64,000 nucleotides of DNA from Streptomyces violascens. GTDB taxonomy: Bacteria; Actinomycetota; Actinomycetes; Streptomycetales; Streptomycetaceae. This document shows, piece after piece, positions 1 through 8,801 of this stretch. Each line of letters begins with the position of its first letter. Within the stretch, counting starts at the first letter, position 1. A program made the translations under genes and the position numbers. The stretch lies in the NCBI RefSeq assembly GCF_014649955.1, contig NZ_BMUA01000023.1, positions 62,001 through 126,000 of the forward strand. Reading direction: 5' to 3'. The notes under the pieces are model-generated. The model had not been told where the DNA came from. It was given only the letters and a program-made list of their open reading frames with translations, and did not search any database.

Positions 1-42
1 GCCGCCACCGGTGCGCGCCCCTCCGACTGCACCGGTGGCGGC
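1..42. terminator. Strong hairpin, probable terminator of the gene left of the window
   Basis: GCCGCCACCGGTG (1-13) pairs perfectly with 30-42 around a 16-base loop. There is no U-run, as is usual in Streptomyces. It probably ends transcription of an upstream or converging gene outside the window. Confidence 0.55.
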
Positions 43-96
43 CCCTCCCCCTGATGGCTCAGGGGAGCCACGCCGTACGACCTCGTGCGCTTAGCC

Positions 97-124
97 TTGA
101 CTGGCAATTACTTTCCGGATAACG
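97..124 (+). promoter_or_regulatory. Candidate promoter of the GH3 gene
   Basis: TTGACT at 97-102 is followed after 16 bases by ATAACG (119-124). It is a plausible housekeeping-type promoter placing the start near position 131, just before the repeat array at 143-196. By inspection only. Confidence 0.35.
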
Positions 125-142
125 GTTCGCTTTGGAAGTTTC

Positions 143-196
143 TTCCACTCGGGAGGTCCTTTCCGTCTCGGAAGGCTCTTCCGCTCGGGAAGTCAC
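143..196. repeat. Three 18-bp tandem repeats in the GH3 leader
   Basis: Three units of exactly 18 bp begin with TTCC at 143, 161 and 179. Each contains a small dyad of the form TTCC-N-CTCGG-GA and ends before the ribosome-binding site GGAAGGAG (about 221-228). The regular spacing and the position between a candidate promoter and the start codon suggest an operator array or a structured leader. I do not recognise the regulator. Confidence 0.5.
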
Positions 197-232
197 CCAC
201 TTCCCTGGGCAACACCGCCGGAAGGAGCGCAC

Positions 233-2047
233 GTGCAGCACCGCACCTCAAGACGCAGCCTCCTGACCACCACCGCCGCAGTGGCCGCCATAACCGCCCT
301 CGGCCCCCCGTCCCCCGCGCAGGCCTCCCCGGGCACGGCCGCCTCGGACCGCCGGCTTCGCGCGATCATCGCCCGTATGTCGGTCGAGGAGAAGATCGGC
401 CAGCTCTTCGTGATGCGGGTGTACGGGCACTCCGCGACCGCCCCCGACCAGGCGGACATCGACGCCAACCTCCGCGAGCTCGGGGTGCGCGACGCCGCCG
501 AACTGATCGCGAAGTACCACGTCGGCGGCATCATCTACTTCACCTGGGCGCACAACACCCGTGACCCGCACCAGATCGCCGACCTCTCCAACGGCATCCA
601 GGCCGCCGGTCTGGCCCAGCGCGTGCCGCTGCCGCTGCTCATCGCGACCGACCAGGAGCACGGTGCGGTGTGCCGGGTCGGGAAACCGGCCACGCTCTTC
701 CCCGGCGCGATGGCGATGGGTGCGGGCGGCTCGACGGGCGACGCCCGCACCCTGGGCCGCATCTCGGGCGCGGAACTCGCGGCGATCGGCATCCGGCAGG
801 ACTACTCCCCCGACGCCGACGTGAACATCAACCCGGCCAACCCGGTGATCGGCGTACGGTCCTTCGGCGCGGATCCCGCGGCGGTGGCCCGCATGGTCGC
901 GGCCGAGGTGCGCGGGTACCAGGACTCCTCGGTCGCCGCGACCGCCAAGCACTTCCCGGGGCACGGCGACACCAGCGTCGACAGCCACACCGGCATCCCG
1001 GTGATCACGCACACCCGGGAGCAGTGGGAGCAGTTGGACGCGCCGCCGTTCAGGGCCGCGATCGACGCCGGGATCGACGCGATCATGACGGCCCACATCC
1101 AGTTCCCGGCCCTGGACCCGAGCAACGACCCGGCGACGCTCTCGCACCCGATCCTGACCGGCATCCTGCGCGAGCAGCTCGGCTTCGACGGGGTCGTGAT
1201 CACGGACTCGCTGGGCATGCAGGGCGTACGCGACAAGTACGGCGACGACCGGGTGCCCGTGCTCGCACTGAAGGCGGGCGTGGACCAGCTCCTGGACCCG
1301 CCGAAGCTGGACGTGGCGTTCAACGGGCTGCGCGCGGCGGTGGCGAGCGGCGAACTCCCGGAATCCCGACTCGACGCATCAATCCTCCGCATCCTTCGCC
1401 TCAAGGACCGACGGGGCCTGTTCACCCGCCCGTACGTGACCGCCCGGGGCGTGGACCGGACGGTCGGCACCCGGGCGCACCTGGCCGCCGCCGCGTCCGT
1501 CGCGGAGCGCACCACGACCCTGCTGGCGAACCCGCAGGGCCTGCTCCCCCTCCCCCGCGGCCAACGCCTCCTGATCGTGGGCGCGGACCCGGACTCCCCG
1601 TCGGGCACAACGGGCCCACCGACGACGGTTCTGGCCGGGGCACTGTCCGAACTGGGCTTTCACGTAAGGGTGTTGCCCACGGGAACGCTCCCCTCACAGG
1701 CGCAGATCGCGGCGGCGGCAAGGGCGGCAGCCGGGCAGGACGCGGTGATCGTGGGCACGTACAACGCGGGGGCGGGCGGTGCGCAGAGCAGACTGGTGGC
1801 GGCGCTGGTCGCGACCGGGGTGCCGGTGATCCACCTCGCCCTCCGCAACCCGTACGACATCGCGCACTTGGCGCCCGGGTACGCGGCTTCGCTCGCGACG
1901 TACTGCTGGACTGACGTCGAACTCCGGGCGGCGGCACGGGTGTTGGCGGGTCGAGTCGACCCCCGCGGCCGCCTCCCGGTCGCGGTCCCCCGCGCCGACG
2001 ACCCTACGCAAGATCTCTACCCGATCGGCCACGGCCTGTCGTACTAG
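233..2047 (+). CDS. Secreted GH3 beta-N-acetylglucosaminidase (NagZ-like)
   Basis: A 604-residue glycoside hydrolase family 3 protein starting at GTG 233 behind GGAAGGAGCGCAC. The N terminus has a twin-arginine-type signal (TSRRSLL then an Ala-rich hydrophobic stretch to about residue 32), so the enzyme is probably exported folded. The NagZ hallmark KHFPGHGDTSVDSH lies near residue 239; in this family its His with the downstream Asp acts as general acid. The nucleophile Asp is in VITDSLGM near residue 323. A C-terminal GH3_C-like domain (about 410-600) is longer than in cytoplasmic Gram-negative NagZ and resembles Gram-positive secreted forms. Likely role: removing GlcNAc from peptidoglycan or chitin fragments. 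Monocistronic as far as seen. Confidence 0.85.
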   Translation: MQHRTSRRSLLTTTAAVAAITALGPPSPAQASPGTAASDRRLRAIIARMSVEEKIGQLFVMRVYGHSATAPDQADIDANLRELGVRDAAELIAKYHVGGIIYFTWAHNTRDPHQIADLSNGIQAAGLAQRVPLPLLIATDQEHGAVCRVGKPATLFPGAMAMGAGGSTGDARTLGRISGAELAAIGIRQDYSPDADVNINPANPVIGVRSFGADPAAVARMVAAEVRGYQDSSVAATAKHFPGHGDTSVDSHTGIPVITHTREQWEQLDAPPFRAAIDAGIDAIMTAHIQFPALDPSNDPATLSHPILTGILREQLGFDGVVITDSLGMQGVRDKYGDDRVPVLALKAGVDQLLDPPKLDVAFNGLRAAVASGELPESRLDASILRILRLKDRRGLFTRPYVTARGVDRTVGTRAHLAAAASVAERTTTLLANPQGLLPLPRGQRLLIVGADPDSPSGTTGPPTTVLAGALSELGFHVRVLPTGTLPSQAQIAAAARAAAGQDAVIVGTYNAGAGGAQSRLVAALVATGVPVIHLALRNPYDIAHLAPGYAASLATYCWTDVELRAAARVLAGRVDPRGRLPVAVPRADDPTQDLYPIGHGLSY

Positions 2048-2166
2048 CCGTACGCCGCATCTCCGGCGCACCACCCCCAAGGAGCGCAAAGCCCCCCGGA
2101 CACCTGGCGTGCACCCGCCCCGACGAGTCACGCTTGGGTCGTATCCGGGGGGTTCTGGGGGGTCGT

Positions 2167-2820
2167 ATGCGTACGTACCGTTTGGCATGTTTGGTGTGCC
2201 TGCTGCTGCTCACGGCGTTGGGTTGCCGGGGTGCGGCGGACGGCGGCTCGGCGACGGAACTGTCGAGGGCAACACCATCGGCCTCCCCTCCACCCCCTTC
2301 ACCCTCACCCTCATCGTCGCTGTTCCTCGCCACGGATGGGTGTGCGTCGCGCGAGGGGGCGGTGGGCGACACGAAGGACTTCCACGAGGTGCCGTGCACG
2401 AGCGAGCGGGCGGTGGCGAAGGTACTGGCCCGCCGGAACGGGGTGGTGGCGAAGGGGGCGGCCGTGGACTGCCCCCTGTACACGGACTTCGTCCTGTACG
2501 TCTCCGAGAGCGTGCCGTCGGCGGCGGCGAGCGGGGACGCGAGCGTGTCGCGGGGCTACGCCTGCATGCGCAACCTGGAGCCACCGCACCCGGGCGACCC
2601 CGGGATGGGGGGCGGCCCGTACACGGTGGTGGGGGACTGCGTGTACGCGGCGGGCGAGGACCAGGTGAAGGAAACGGCATGCGACGGCTCGGGCCCGCAT
2701 GCCCCCCAGTACCGGGTGGTGTCGGCGGTCGGAGCCCGCTCGGGGTGCCCGTCTTCGACCCGGCTGTATGTACAGCTGACGGGGCGCCAGGGTCCGGTGG
2801 GGTGCGCTCGCCGGGTCTGA
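2167..2820 (+). CDS. Putative lipoprotein, function unknown
   Basis: A 217-residue protein starting at ATG 2167 behind a G-run (about 2156-2162); an in-frame TTG at 2134 is less likely. The start MRTYRLACLVCLLLLTALGC is a lipoprotein signal with lipobox LTALGC. After it comes a Ser/Pro-rich linker, then a domain with several cysteines (about eight beyond the lipid Cys), suggesting disulfides on the outer face of the membrane. No family recognised. It stands alone between the GH3 gene and a converging peptidase gene. Confidence 0.6.
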   Translation: MRTYRLACLVCLLLLTALGCRGAADGGSATELSRATPSASPPPPSPSPSSSLFLATDGCASREGAVGDTKDFHEVPCTSERAVAKVLARRNGVVAKGAAVDCPLYTDFVLYVSESVPSAAASGDASVSRGYACMRNLEPPHPGDPGMGGGPYTVVGDCVYAAGEDQVKETACDGSGPHAPQYRVVSAVGARSGCPSSTRLYVQLTGRQGPVGCARRV

Positions 2821-2938
2821 GCTTCTCCCCGCCCCGCCCCTTCCCGGCTGCGACACTCTGCCGCTCCGCCGCGGGGCTCCGGGGGTGGGGGCCCGCCCTG
2901 GACGCCCCCGACCCCCGACCCACCCGGGCTGCCGCCGG

Positions 2939-4345
2939 CTACGGCCTCAGTGTCGGCTCTCGCTCCGCGGACGCCGCGTCCAGCTTCGCGTCGTACGACG
3001 CCTGCGGCTTCACCGGCGCGCCGCTCAGGCCCGCCCAGCGCAGGATCGACGCCGTCGCCGCGGTCTTCGCGTCCGGGGCCAGCAGGGCCACCTTCGAGCC
3101 GTGGTTGCCGCCCGCCACCGTGTAGACGTAGGAGTCGCGTGCCCCAGCGCCCAGGGAGAACCGCTCCGCGCCCCACGGGTCGTTCTGGCCGTACACGTAC
3201 AGCATGTGGTCCGCGTGGTGCTTGACCCACGTGTCGACGTCCCGCATCGCCCACGGCTGGAACCGCATCGGGATGTTGCGCGGCACGAAGTTCCGGGGCG
3301 GCTGGTAGCCGTAGCGGCTCAGCTTGCCGAGCCAGGGCTGCTTGATGGTGGGCGAGCCCAGCTGGGTACCGGCCTGGTAGTAGTACGCCGTGTACGGGGC
3401 CAGGCCCTGGTCGGTGTAGAAGGAGAAGCCGGAGATCGTGTCGACCGAGTCCCAGATCGCCTGGTCGGTGGCGTGCGCCGCGTCCGCCGGGATCGTGGAG
3501 CAGTCGGCCAGCAGGTGGTACTGCCAGAAGCCCCAGACGTAGTCGAGCACGACCGCCTCGTACGCCTTGTCGAGCGTGCCTACTGTTGTGAAGGTGTAGC
3601 CGTTTGCGGTCGCGTATTCCTGGTACTTCTTCTCCAGGGAGTCCCGCCGCACCAGCGCCTCGCGCTGCACGCCCTCCAGCTTGTCGCGGCACTCCTTGGT
3701 GCCGACCGTCCTGAAGAACCGGTCGTAGGCCGAATCCTCGTTGTTCACCACGTCGTTGGGGGCCACGTACGAGACGACGCCGTCCATGTCGCGCGGGTAG
3801 AACCGCTTGTAGTACGTGGCCGTCATGCCGCCCTTCGAGGCGCCTGTCGTCAGCCAGTTCTTCGTGTAGATGGGCTTCAGGGCCTGGAATATGGCGTGCT
3901 GGTCGCTGGCCGCCTGCCAGATGTCGTCCTTGGCCCAGTCGGCGGGCTGCGGCCGGGACTGCGGGAAGAACCGGTACTCGACGGAGACCTGGTTACCGTC
4001 GACGATCTTCGTCGGCTCGGTGCGGCTCGGCGTCGTGGAGACGTCGTAGCCGCTCGTGTACATCACGGTCGGGCGATCGACATCCTTGTGCAGCACGGTG
4101 ATCCGCTGCTGGAAGGTGGCCCTGCTGTACGGATTGGCGTGGTCTACGGGCTGCGCGAAGTTCAGTACGAAATAGCGGTAGCCGCTGTACGGCTTCTCTT
4201 CTATGAGGCTCATCCCGGGTATCGCCAGGATGCGGTCCTTGATGTCCGGCTCGGCGGCGGTGGCCGCCCCTGCCGCGGCTCCCGTCGCGGTCATCGTGCC
4301 TATCAGCACGACGAGCGACAGCAGCCATCTGAGCGCCTTGCGCAT
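2939..4345 (-). CDS. Secreted serine peptidase, S28/S37 tripeptidyl-aminopeptidase-like
   Basis: A 468-residue protein starting at ATG 4345 with a signal peptide (MRKALRWLLSLVVLIGTMTA, cleavage probably in the Ala-rich stretch before residue 40). The nucleophile elbow is GASKGG within LTTGASKGGMTA, the G-x-S-K-G-G form typical of Streptomyces S28/S37 peptidases such as the tripeptidyl aminopeptidases of mycelial growth. A late segment around GGNHGSK is a candidate for the catalytic His region. Expected to cleave N-terminal di- or tripeptides outside the cell. Monocistronic, convergent with the lipoprotein gene. Confidence 0.75.
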   Translation of the reverse strand: MRKALRWLLSLVVLIGTMTATGAAAGAATAAEPDIKDRILAIPGMSLIEEKPYSGYRYFVLNFAQPVDHANPYSRATFQQRITVLHKDVDRPTVMYTSGYDVSTTPSRTEPTKIVDGNQVSVEYRFFPQSRPQPADWAKDDIWQAASDQHAIFQALKPIYTKNWLTTGASKGGMTATYYKRFYPRDMDGVVSYVAPNDVVNNEDSAYDRFFRTVGTKECRDKLEGVQREALVRRDSLEKKYQEYATANGYTFTTVGTLDKAYEAVVLDYVWGFWQYHLLADCSTIPADAAHATDQAIWDSVDTISGFSFYTDQGLAPYTAYYYQAGTQLGSPTIKQPWLGKLSRYGYQPPRNFVPRNIPMRFQPWAMRDVDTWVKHHADHMLYVYGQNDPWGAERFSLGAGARDSYVYTVAGGNHGSKVALLAPDAKTAATASILRWAGLSGAPVKPQASYDAKLDAASAEREPTLRP

Positions 4346-4493
4346 TCACACTCCCCTGTGGGGCCCCTGTGGGCACGAACGTGGCCCCGCGAACCTAGCG
4401 GGGGCAACACCCGCCCCGCCAGACCCGGTTGAGCTCCACAGTTGACCTTCGTACGGAGTGCGTGCGTCGTGCCTCCGGTTCGGAAAACCCCGC

Positions 4494-4880
4494 TCAGCAC
4501 ACCCAGCCCGTCTCCACCGCGCTCCCCGCTATCGCCCCCGTCGCCCGCACGCACCGGTTCCCCGAGTGCACGGTGACCGGCCCCGCCATCCTCGTGTACG
4601 AGCCCGAGTCGCCGGCCGGAGCGCTGCCCCGGGCCTGGATCGCCACCGACATCTGGCGCCGCGCACCCGGGTTCTTCGCCGCGGTCACCGCGCACGCGTA
4701 CCCATTGCCCTTGTACAGCCGCAGCTCACCCGTGCTGAACCCGACCGTCTTCACCGGCCGCCCCGCACACGCGGCTGCCGCGTCCGCGCTGCCGCCGCCC
4801 GGCCCGAACACGACCAGGCCGCCCGCCGCCGCGACCACCGCCAGTCCCACGAGCGTCCTGTTGCTCACCCCACCGAACAC
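4494..4880 (-). CDS. Small secreted protein of unknown function
   Basis: A 128-residue protein. I chose GTG 4880 because GGAAGGG lies about 7 bases upstream; a second GTG four codons later (SNRTLV) is possible. A hydrophobic signal (LVGLAVVAAAGGLVVF) ends near ADAAAAC. The mature part of about 90 residues holds four cysteines, including the C-terminal residue, so two disulfides are likely. Codon use fits the genome. No family recognised. It follows the ABC exporter gene on the same strand but beyond a terminator-like hairpin. Confidence 0.6.
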   Translation of the reverse strand: MFGGVSNRTLVGLAVVAAAGGLVVFGPGGGSADAAAACAGRPVKTVGFSTGELRLYKGNGYACAVTAAKNPGARRQMSVAIQARGSAPAGDSGSYTRMAGPVTVHSGNRCVRATGAIAGSAVETGWVC

Positions 4881-4924
4881 GCTTGCACCCTTCCACCACT
4901 TGAGCGTTTGTGGGCATGGACGCA

Positions 4925-4957
4925 CTCGGCCGCCCGATGGTTCTCCGGGCGGCCGAG
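4925..4957 (-). terminator. Terminator hairpin after the ABC exporter gene
   Basis: CTCGGCCGCCCG (4925-4936) pairs perfectly with 4946-4957 around a 9-base loop, 13 bases beyond the exporter's stop codon. Confidence 0.65.
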
Positions 4958-4969
4958 AGGGTGTGGCTG

Positions 4970-7900
4970 TCAGACGGCCAGCGCGTCGGCCTCCGCCTCG
5001 CCGATGAAGGTGCGCCACAGGCGGGCGTACTGGCCGTCCAGAGCGAGGAGCTCGTCGTGCGTGCCGTCCTCGGCGACCCGGCCGTGGTCCATGACGATCA
5101 CCCGGTCCGCACGGGCCGCCGTGGTCAGGCGGTGCGCGACGACCAGCGTCGTACGGCGGCCGGTCAGACGGTCGGTGGCCTGGTTGACCTGCGCCTCCGT
5201 GGCCAGGTCCAGGGCGGCCGTCGCCTCGTCGAGCAGCAGGATGTCCGGGTCGACCAGCTCGGCGCGGGCCAGCGCGATCAGCTGCCGCTGCCCCGCGGAG
5301 AGGTTGCGGCCGCGCTCGGCGACCTGGTGGAGGTAGCCGCCGTCGAGCGTGGCGATCATGTCGTGGGCGCCGACCGCGCGGGCCGCCGCCTCCACCTGGG
5401 CGTCGCTCGCGTCGGGGCGTCCGTACGCGATGGCGTCGCGGACCGTGCCCTCGAAGAGGTACGCCTCCTGCGGGACGACGCCGAGCCGGTGCCGGTAGGC
5501 GGTGATGTCGAGGTCGCGCAGGTCCGTGCCGTCGGCGGTGACCCGCCCGCCCGTCGGGTCGTAGAACCGCGCGACCAGCTTGACCAGGGTGGACTTCCCG
5601 GCGCCGGTCTCGCCGACGAACGCGACGGTCTGGCCGGCCGGTATGCGGATGTCGACGCCGCTCAGCGCCTCTTCTTCGGCCCCGTACGCGAAGTCGACGT
5701 TCTCGAAGGCGATCTCGCCGCGCAGCGACAGGACGTCGAGCGGCTCGGCGGCGGCCTCGGTGGAGGTCTTCTCCTGGAGCAGTTCCTGGATGCGCTTCAG
5801 CGAGACGGCCGCCTGCTGGTAGCCGTCGAAGACCTGCGAGAGCTGCTGCACGGGGGCGAAGAACAGGTCGATGTACAGCAGGTACGCGACCAGCGCGCCC
5901 GTGGTCAGGGTGCCGTTGTCGACCCGGCCCGCGCCCACGATCAGCACGGCGGCCGCGGCCACCGACGACAGGAGCTGCACGAACGGGAAGTACACCGAGA
6001 TCAGCCACTGGCCGCGCACCCGCGCCTGGCGGTAGTGGTCGCTGCGGTCCGCGAACCGTGCGGCTCCGTCGTGCTCGCGCCGGAACGCCTGCACGATGCG
6101 AAGGCCGGACACCGACTCCTGGAGGTCGGCGTTGACGGTGCTGACCCGCTCGCGGGCGAGCTCGTAGGCCTGCACGCTCTTCTTGCGGAAGAAGTACGTG
6201 CCGACGACCAGCAGCGGCAGCGTCGCGAAGACGACGAGGGCGAGCTGGATGTCGATGACGAGCAGCGCCACCATGATGCCGAAGAAGGTGACGACGGAGA
6301 CGAACGCGGTGACCAGGCCCGTCTGGAGGAACGTGGAAAGCGCGTCCACGTCCGTCGTCATGCGGGTCATGATGCGACCGGTCAGCTCCCGCTCGTAGTA
6401 GTCGAGTCCGAGCCGCTGGAGCTGCGCGAAGATCTTCAGGCGCAGGGTGTAGAGGACGCGTTCGCCGGTGCGGCCGGTCATCCGGGTCTCGCCGGTCTGG
6501 GCGAGCCACTGGATGGCGACGGTGACGAGGGCGAGCCCGGAGGCGGCCCAGACCGCGCCGAGCGCGAGCTGGGTGACGCCCTGGTCGATGCCGTGCCGGA
6601 TCAGGACCGGCAGGACCAGCGAGCCGCCCGCGTCGATCGCGACGAGGAGGAGCGAGACGAGCAGGGGAAGGCCGAAGCCCCGCAGGAGTCTGCGCAGGCC
6701 GTAGGAGTCCTCGGCCTTGACGGCCCTCGCCTCGTCTATGCCGGGGGTGTCGGTCGCGGGCGGCAGCGCCTCTACCTGGGCGAGCAGCTCGGGCGTGGCC
6801 GGCATGCCGCCCGGGGCGGTCGACTCGGCCTTCTCCTCGCGGACCCACAGCGGCGGGGTGATGCCGCGCTCGGCGTCGAACTCCGCGTCCAGTTCGTCCC
6901 GTACGGAGTGGTCTTCGAGCGGTTCGGCGACCGGCGGGACGCGGCCCGGGGAGACTCCGCCCAGCTCGTCGGGGTCGGTCAGCAGGCGGCGGTACAGGGC
7001 GCTGTCGCGCTGGAGTTCCTCGTGGGTGCCGATCGCGGCGAGGCGGCCGCCGTCCAGGACGGCGATGCGGTCGGCGAGGCCGAGGGTGGAGCGGCGGTGC
7101 GCGATGAGCAGGGTGGTGCGGCCCGCCATGACCGACTTCAGCGCCTCGTGGATCTCGTGCTCGACGCGGGCGTCGACGGCCGAGGTCGCATCGTCCAGGA
7201 CGAGCAGGCGGGGGTCGGTGAGGATGGCGCGGGCGAGCGCGATGCGCTGGCGCTGGCCGCCGGAGAGGGTGAGGCCGTGCTCGCCGACGGTGGTGTCGTA
7301 GCCCTTGGGAAGCTCGGCGATGAACCGGTCGGCCTGGGCGGCGCGCGCGGCCTTCTCGATCTCTTCCTGGGTGGCGTCCGGCTTTCCGTACGCGATGTTG
7401 GCGCGGACGGTGTCGGAGAAGAGGAAGGAGTCCTCCGGTACGAGTCCGATCGCGGCGCGCAGCGAGGCGAGGGTCAGCTCGCGCACGTCGTGGCCGCCGA
7501 CGAGGACGGCTCCGTGCGAGACGTCGTAGAAGCGGGGCAGGAGCAGTGAGACGGTGGACTTGCCGGAGCCGGACGAGCCGACCACGGCGACGGTCTCGCC
7601 GGGCCGGATGTCGAGCGAGAGGCCCTTCAGGACGGGCCGCTCGGCGTCGTAGCCGAAGCTCACGTCGTCGAATTCGACGGTGGCCGGGGCGTCCGGCGAC
7701 AGCTCCTTCTTGCCGTCCTCGATGGAGGGCTCGGTGTCGATGAGCTCCAGGACGCGCTCGACGCCGGCCCGGGCCTGCTGGCCGACGGTGAGCACCATGG
7801 CGAGCATGCGGACGGGCCCGACGAGCTGGGCGAGGTAGGTGGAGAAGGCTACGAACGTGCCGAGCGTGATCTCACCGCGGGTGGCGAGCCAGCCGCCGAG

Positions 7901-8689
7901 CGCCAGCATGGCGACCTGGCCGAGCGCGGGGACGGCCTGGAGGGCCGGGGTGTAGCGGGAGTTCAGCTTGATCGTGCGAAGCCGGCCGGCGAAGAGGCGC
8001 CGCCCGACCTCCCTCAGCTTGCCGGTCTCCTGGTCCTCCTGGCCGAAGCCCTTGACGACCCGGACCCCGGACACGGCGCCGTCGACGACCCCGGCGACGG
8101 CGGCGGCCTGGCCCTGGGCGTACCAGGTGGCGGGGAACAGTCGGGTGCGGCTCCGCTTGGCGATGAACCAGAGGGCGGGGGCGACGGCGAGGGCGACCAG
8201 GGTCAGCAGCGGCGACAGCCACGCCATGATCACGATCGAGATGACGAAGAGCAGGATGTTGCCGATGGTCATCGGCAGCATGAAGAGCAGGCCCTGGATC
8301 AGCTGGAGGTCGCTGGTGGCGCGGCCGACGACCTGCCCCGTGGACAGCTCGTCCTGGCGCCGACCGTCGAGCCGGGTGATCGTGCCGTACATCTCGGTGC
8401 GCAGGTCGTGCTGGACGTCGAGGGCGAGCCGCCCTCCGTAGTACCGCCGTATGTAGGTGAGCCCGTACACCACGACGGCGGAGGCTATGAGGAGCCCGGT
8501 CCACACGGCGAGGGAGCGTGTGTGGTGGCCGATGACGTCGTCGATGATCACCTTGGTGATCAGCGGGACGAGCGCCATGACGGCCATGCCGCCGAGCGAC
8601 GAGCCGAGGGCGAGCACGACATTGCGCCGGTACCGCCAGGCGTACCCGGTCAGCCTGCGCGCCCACCCCTGTTGCGCACCCTCCGTCAC
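4970..8689 (-). CDS. Fused ABC exporter with two transmembrane and two ATPase domains
   Basis: A 1,239-residue protein. GTG 8689 is chosen because GGGAGGA lies 5 bases before it; in-frame starts further upstream lack a site. The order is membrane domain, ATPase, linker, membrane domain, ATPase, so two half-transporters are fused. ATPase 1 has Walker A GSSGSGKST (about 371), signature LSGGQ (475) and LLVLDD, where the catalytic Glu after Walker B is Asp. ATPase 2 has Walker A GETGAGKST (about 1026), a degenerate signature LSAGQ (1130) and LLLDEA with the normal Glu. This asymmetry is that of heterodimeric ABC exporters with one working ATP site. The substrate is unknown (lipid, peptide or drug). 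No partner gene is adjacent. Confidence 0.9.
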   Translation of the reverse strand: MTEGAQQGWARRLTGYAWRYRRNVVLALGSSLGGMAVMALVPLITKVIIDDVIGHHTRSLAVWTGLLIASAVVVYGLTYIRRYYGGRLALDVQHDLRTEMYGTITRLDGRRQDELSTGQVVGRATSDLQLIQGLLFMLPMTIGNILLFVISIVIMAWLSPLLTLVALAVAPALWFIAKRSRTRLFPATWYAQGQAAAVAGVVDGAVSGVRVVKGFGQEDQETGKLREVGRRLFAGRLRTIKLNSRYTPALQAVPALGQVAMLALGGWLATRGEITLGTFVAFSTYLAQLVGPVRMLAMVLTVGQQARAGVERVLELIDTEPSIEDGKKELSPDAPATVEFDDVSFGYDAERPVLKGLSLDIRPGETVAVVGSSGSGKSTVSLLLPRFYDVSHGAVLVGGHDVRELTLASLRAAIGLVPEDSFLFSDTVRANIAYGKPDATQEEIEKAARAAQADRFIAELPKGYDTTVGEHGLTLSGGQRQRIALARAILTDPRLLVLDDATSAVDARVEHEIHEALKSVMAGRTTLLIAHRRSTLGLADRIAVLDGGRLAAIGTHEELQRDSALYRRLLTDPDELGGVSPGRVPPVAEPLEDHSVRDELDAEFDAERGITPPLWVREEKAESTAPGGMPATPELLAQVEALPPATDTPGIDEARAVKAEDSYGLRRLLRGFGLPLLVSLLLVAIDAGGSLVLPVLIRHGIDQGVTQLALGAVWAASGLALVTVAIQWLAQTGETRMTGRTGERVLYTLRLKIFAQLQRLGLDYYERELTGRIMTRMTTDVDALSTFLQTGLVTAFVSVVTFFGIMVALLVIDIQLALVVFATLPLLVVGTYFFRKKSVQAYELARERVSTVNADLQESVSGLRIVQAFRREHDGAARFADRSDHYRQARVRGQWLISVYFPFVQLLSSVAAAAVLIVGAGRVDNGTLTTGALVAYLLYIDLFFAPVQQLSQVFDGYQQAAVSLKRIQELLQEKTSTEAAAEPLDVLSLRGEIAFENVDFAYGAEEEALSGVDIRIPAGQTVAFVGETGAGKSTLVKLVARFYDPTGGRVTADGTDLRDLDITAYRHRLGVVPQEAYLFEGTVRDAIAYGRPDASDAQVEAAARAVGAHDMIATLDGGYLHQVAERGRNLSAGQRQLIALARAELVDPDILLLDEATAALDLATEAQVNQATDRLTGRRTTLVVAHRLTTAARADRVIVMDHGRVAEDGTHDELLALDGQYARLWRTFIGEAEADALAV

Positions 8690-8801
8690 GACATTCCTCC
8701 CGTTGGTACCTGTCCTGCCGCAAGCCCCAACACGGGGGCCTGCGGATTTCATCCCGCCGCAACAAATACGGGACGTAAGGACCAGGACCGCACGAGGCGT
8801 T

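Noticed and set aside
143..196. Possible CRISPR array
   Set aside because: Units are contiguous with no spacers, only three copies, and no cas genes occur in the window.
4494..6848. A 784-codon open frame antisense to the ABC exporter
   Set aside because: Low-complexity Arg/Pro/Gly-rich translation typical of GC-skewed shadow frames. Only its last 128 codons, with their own start and signal peptide, look real.
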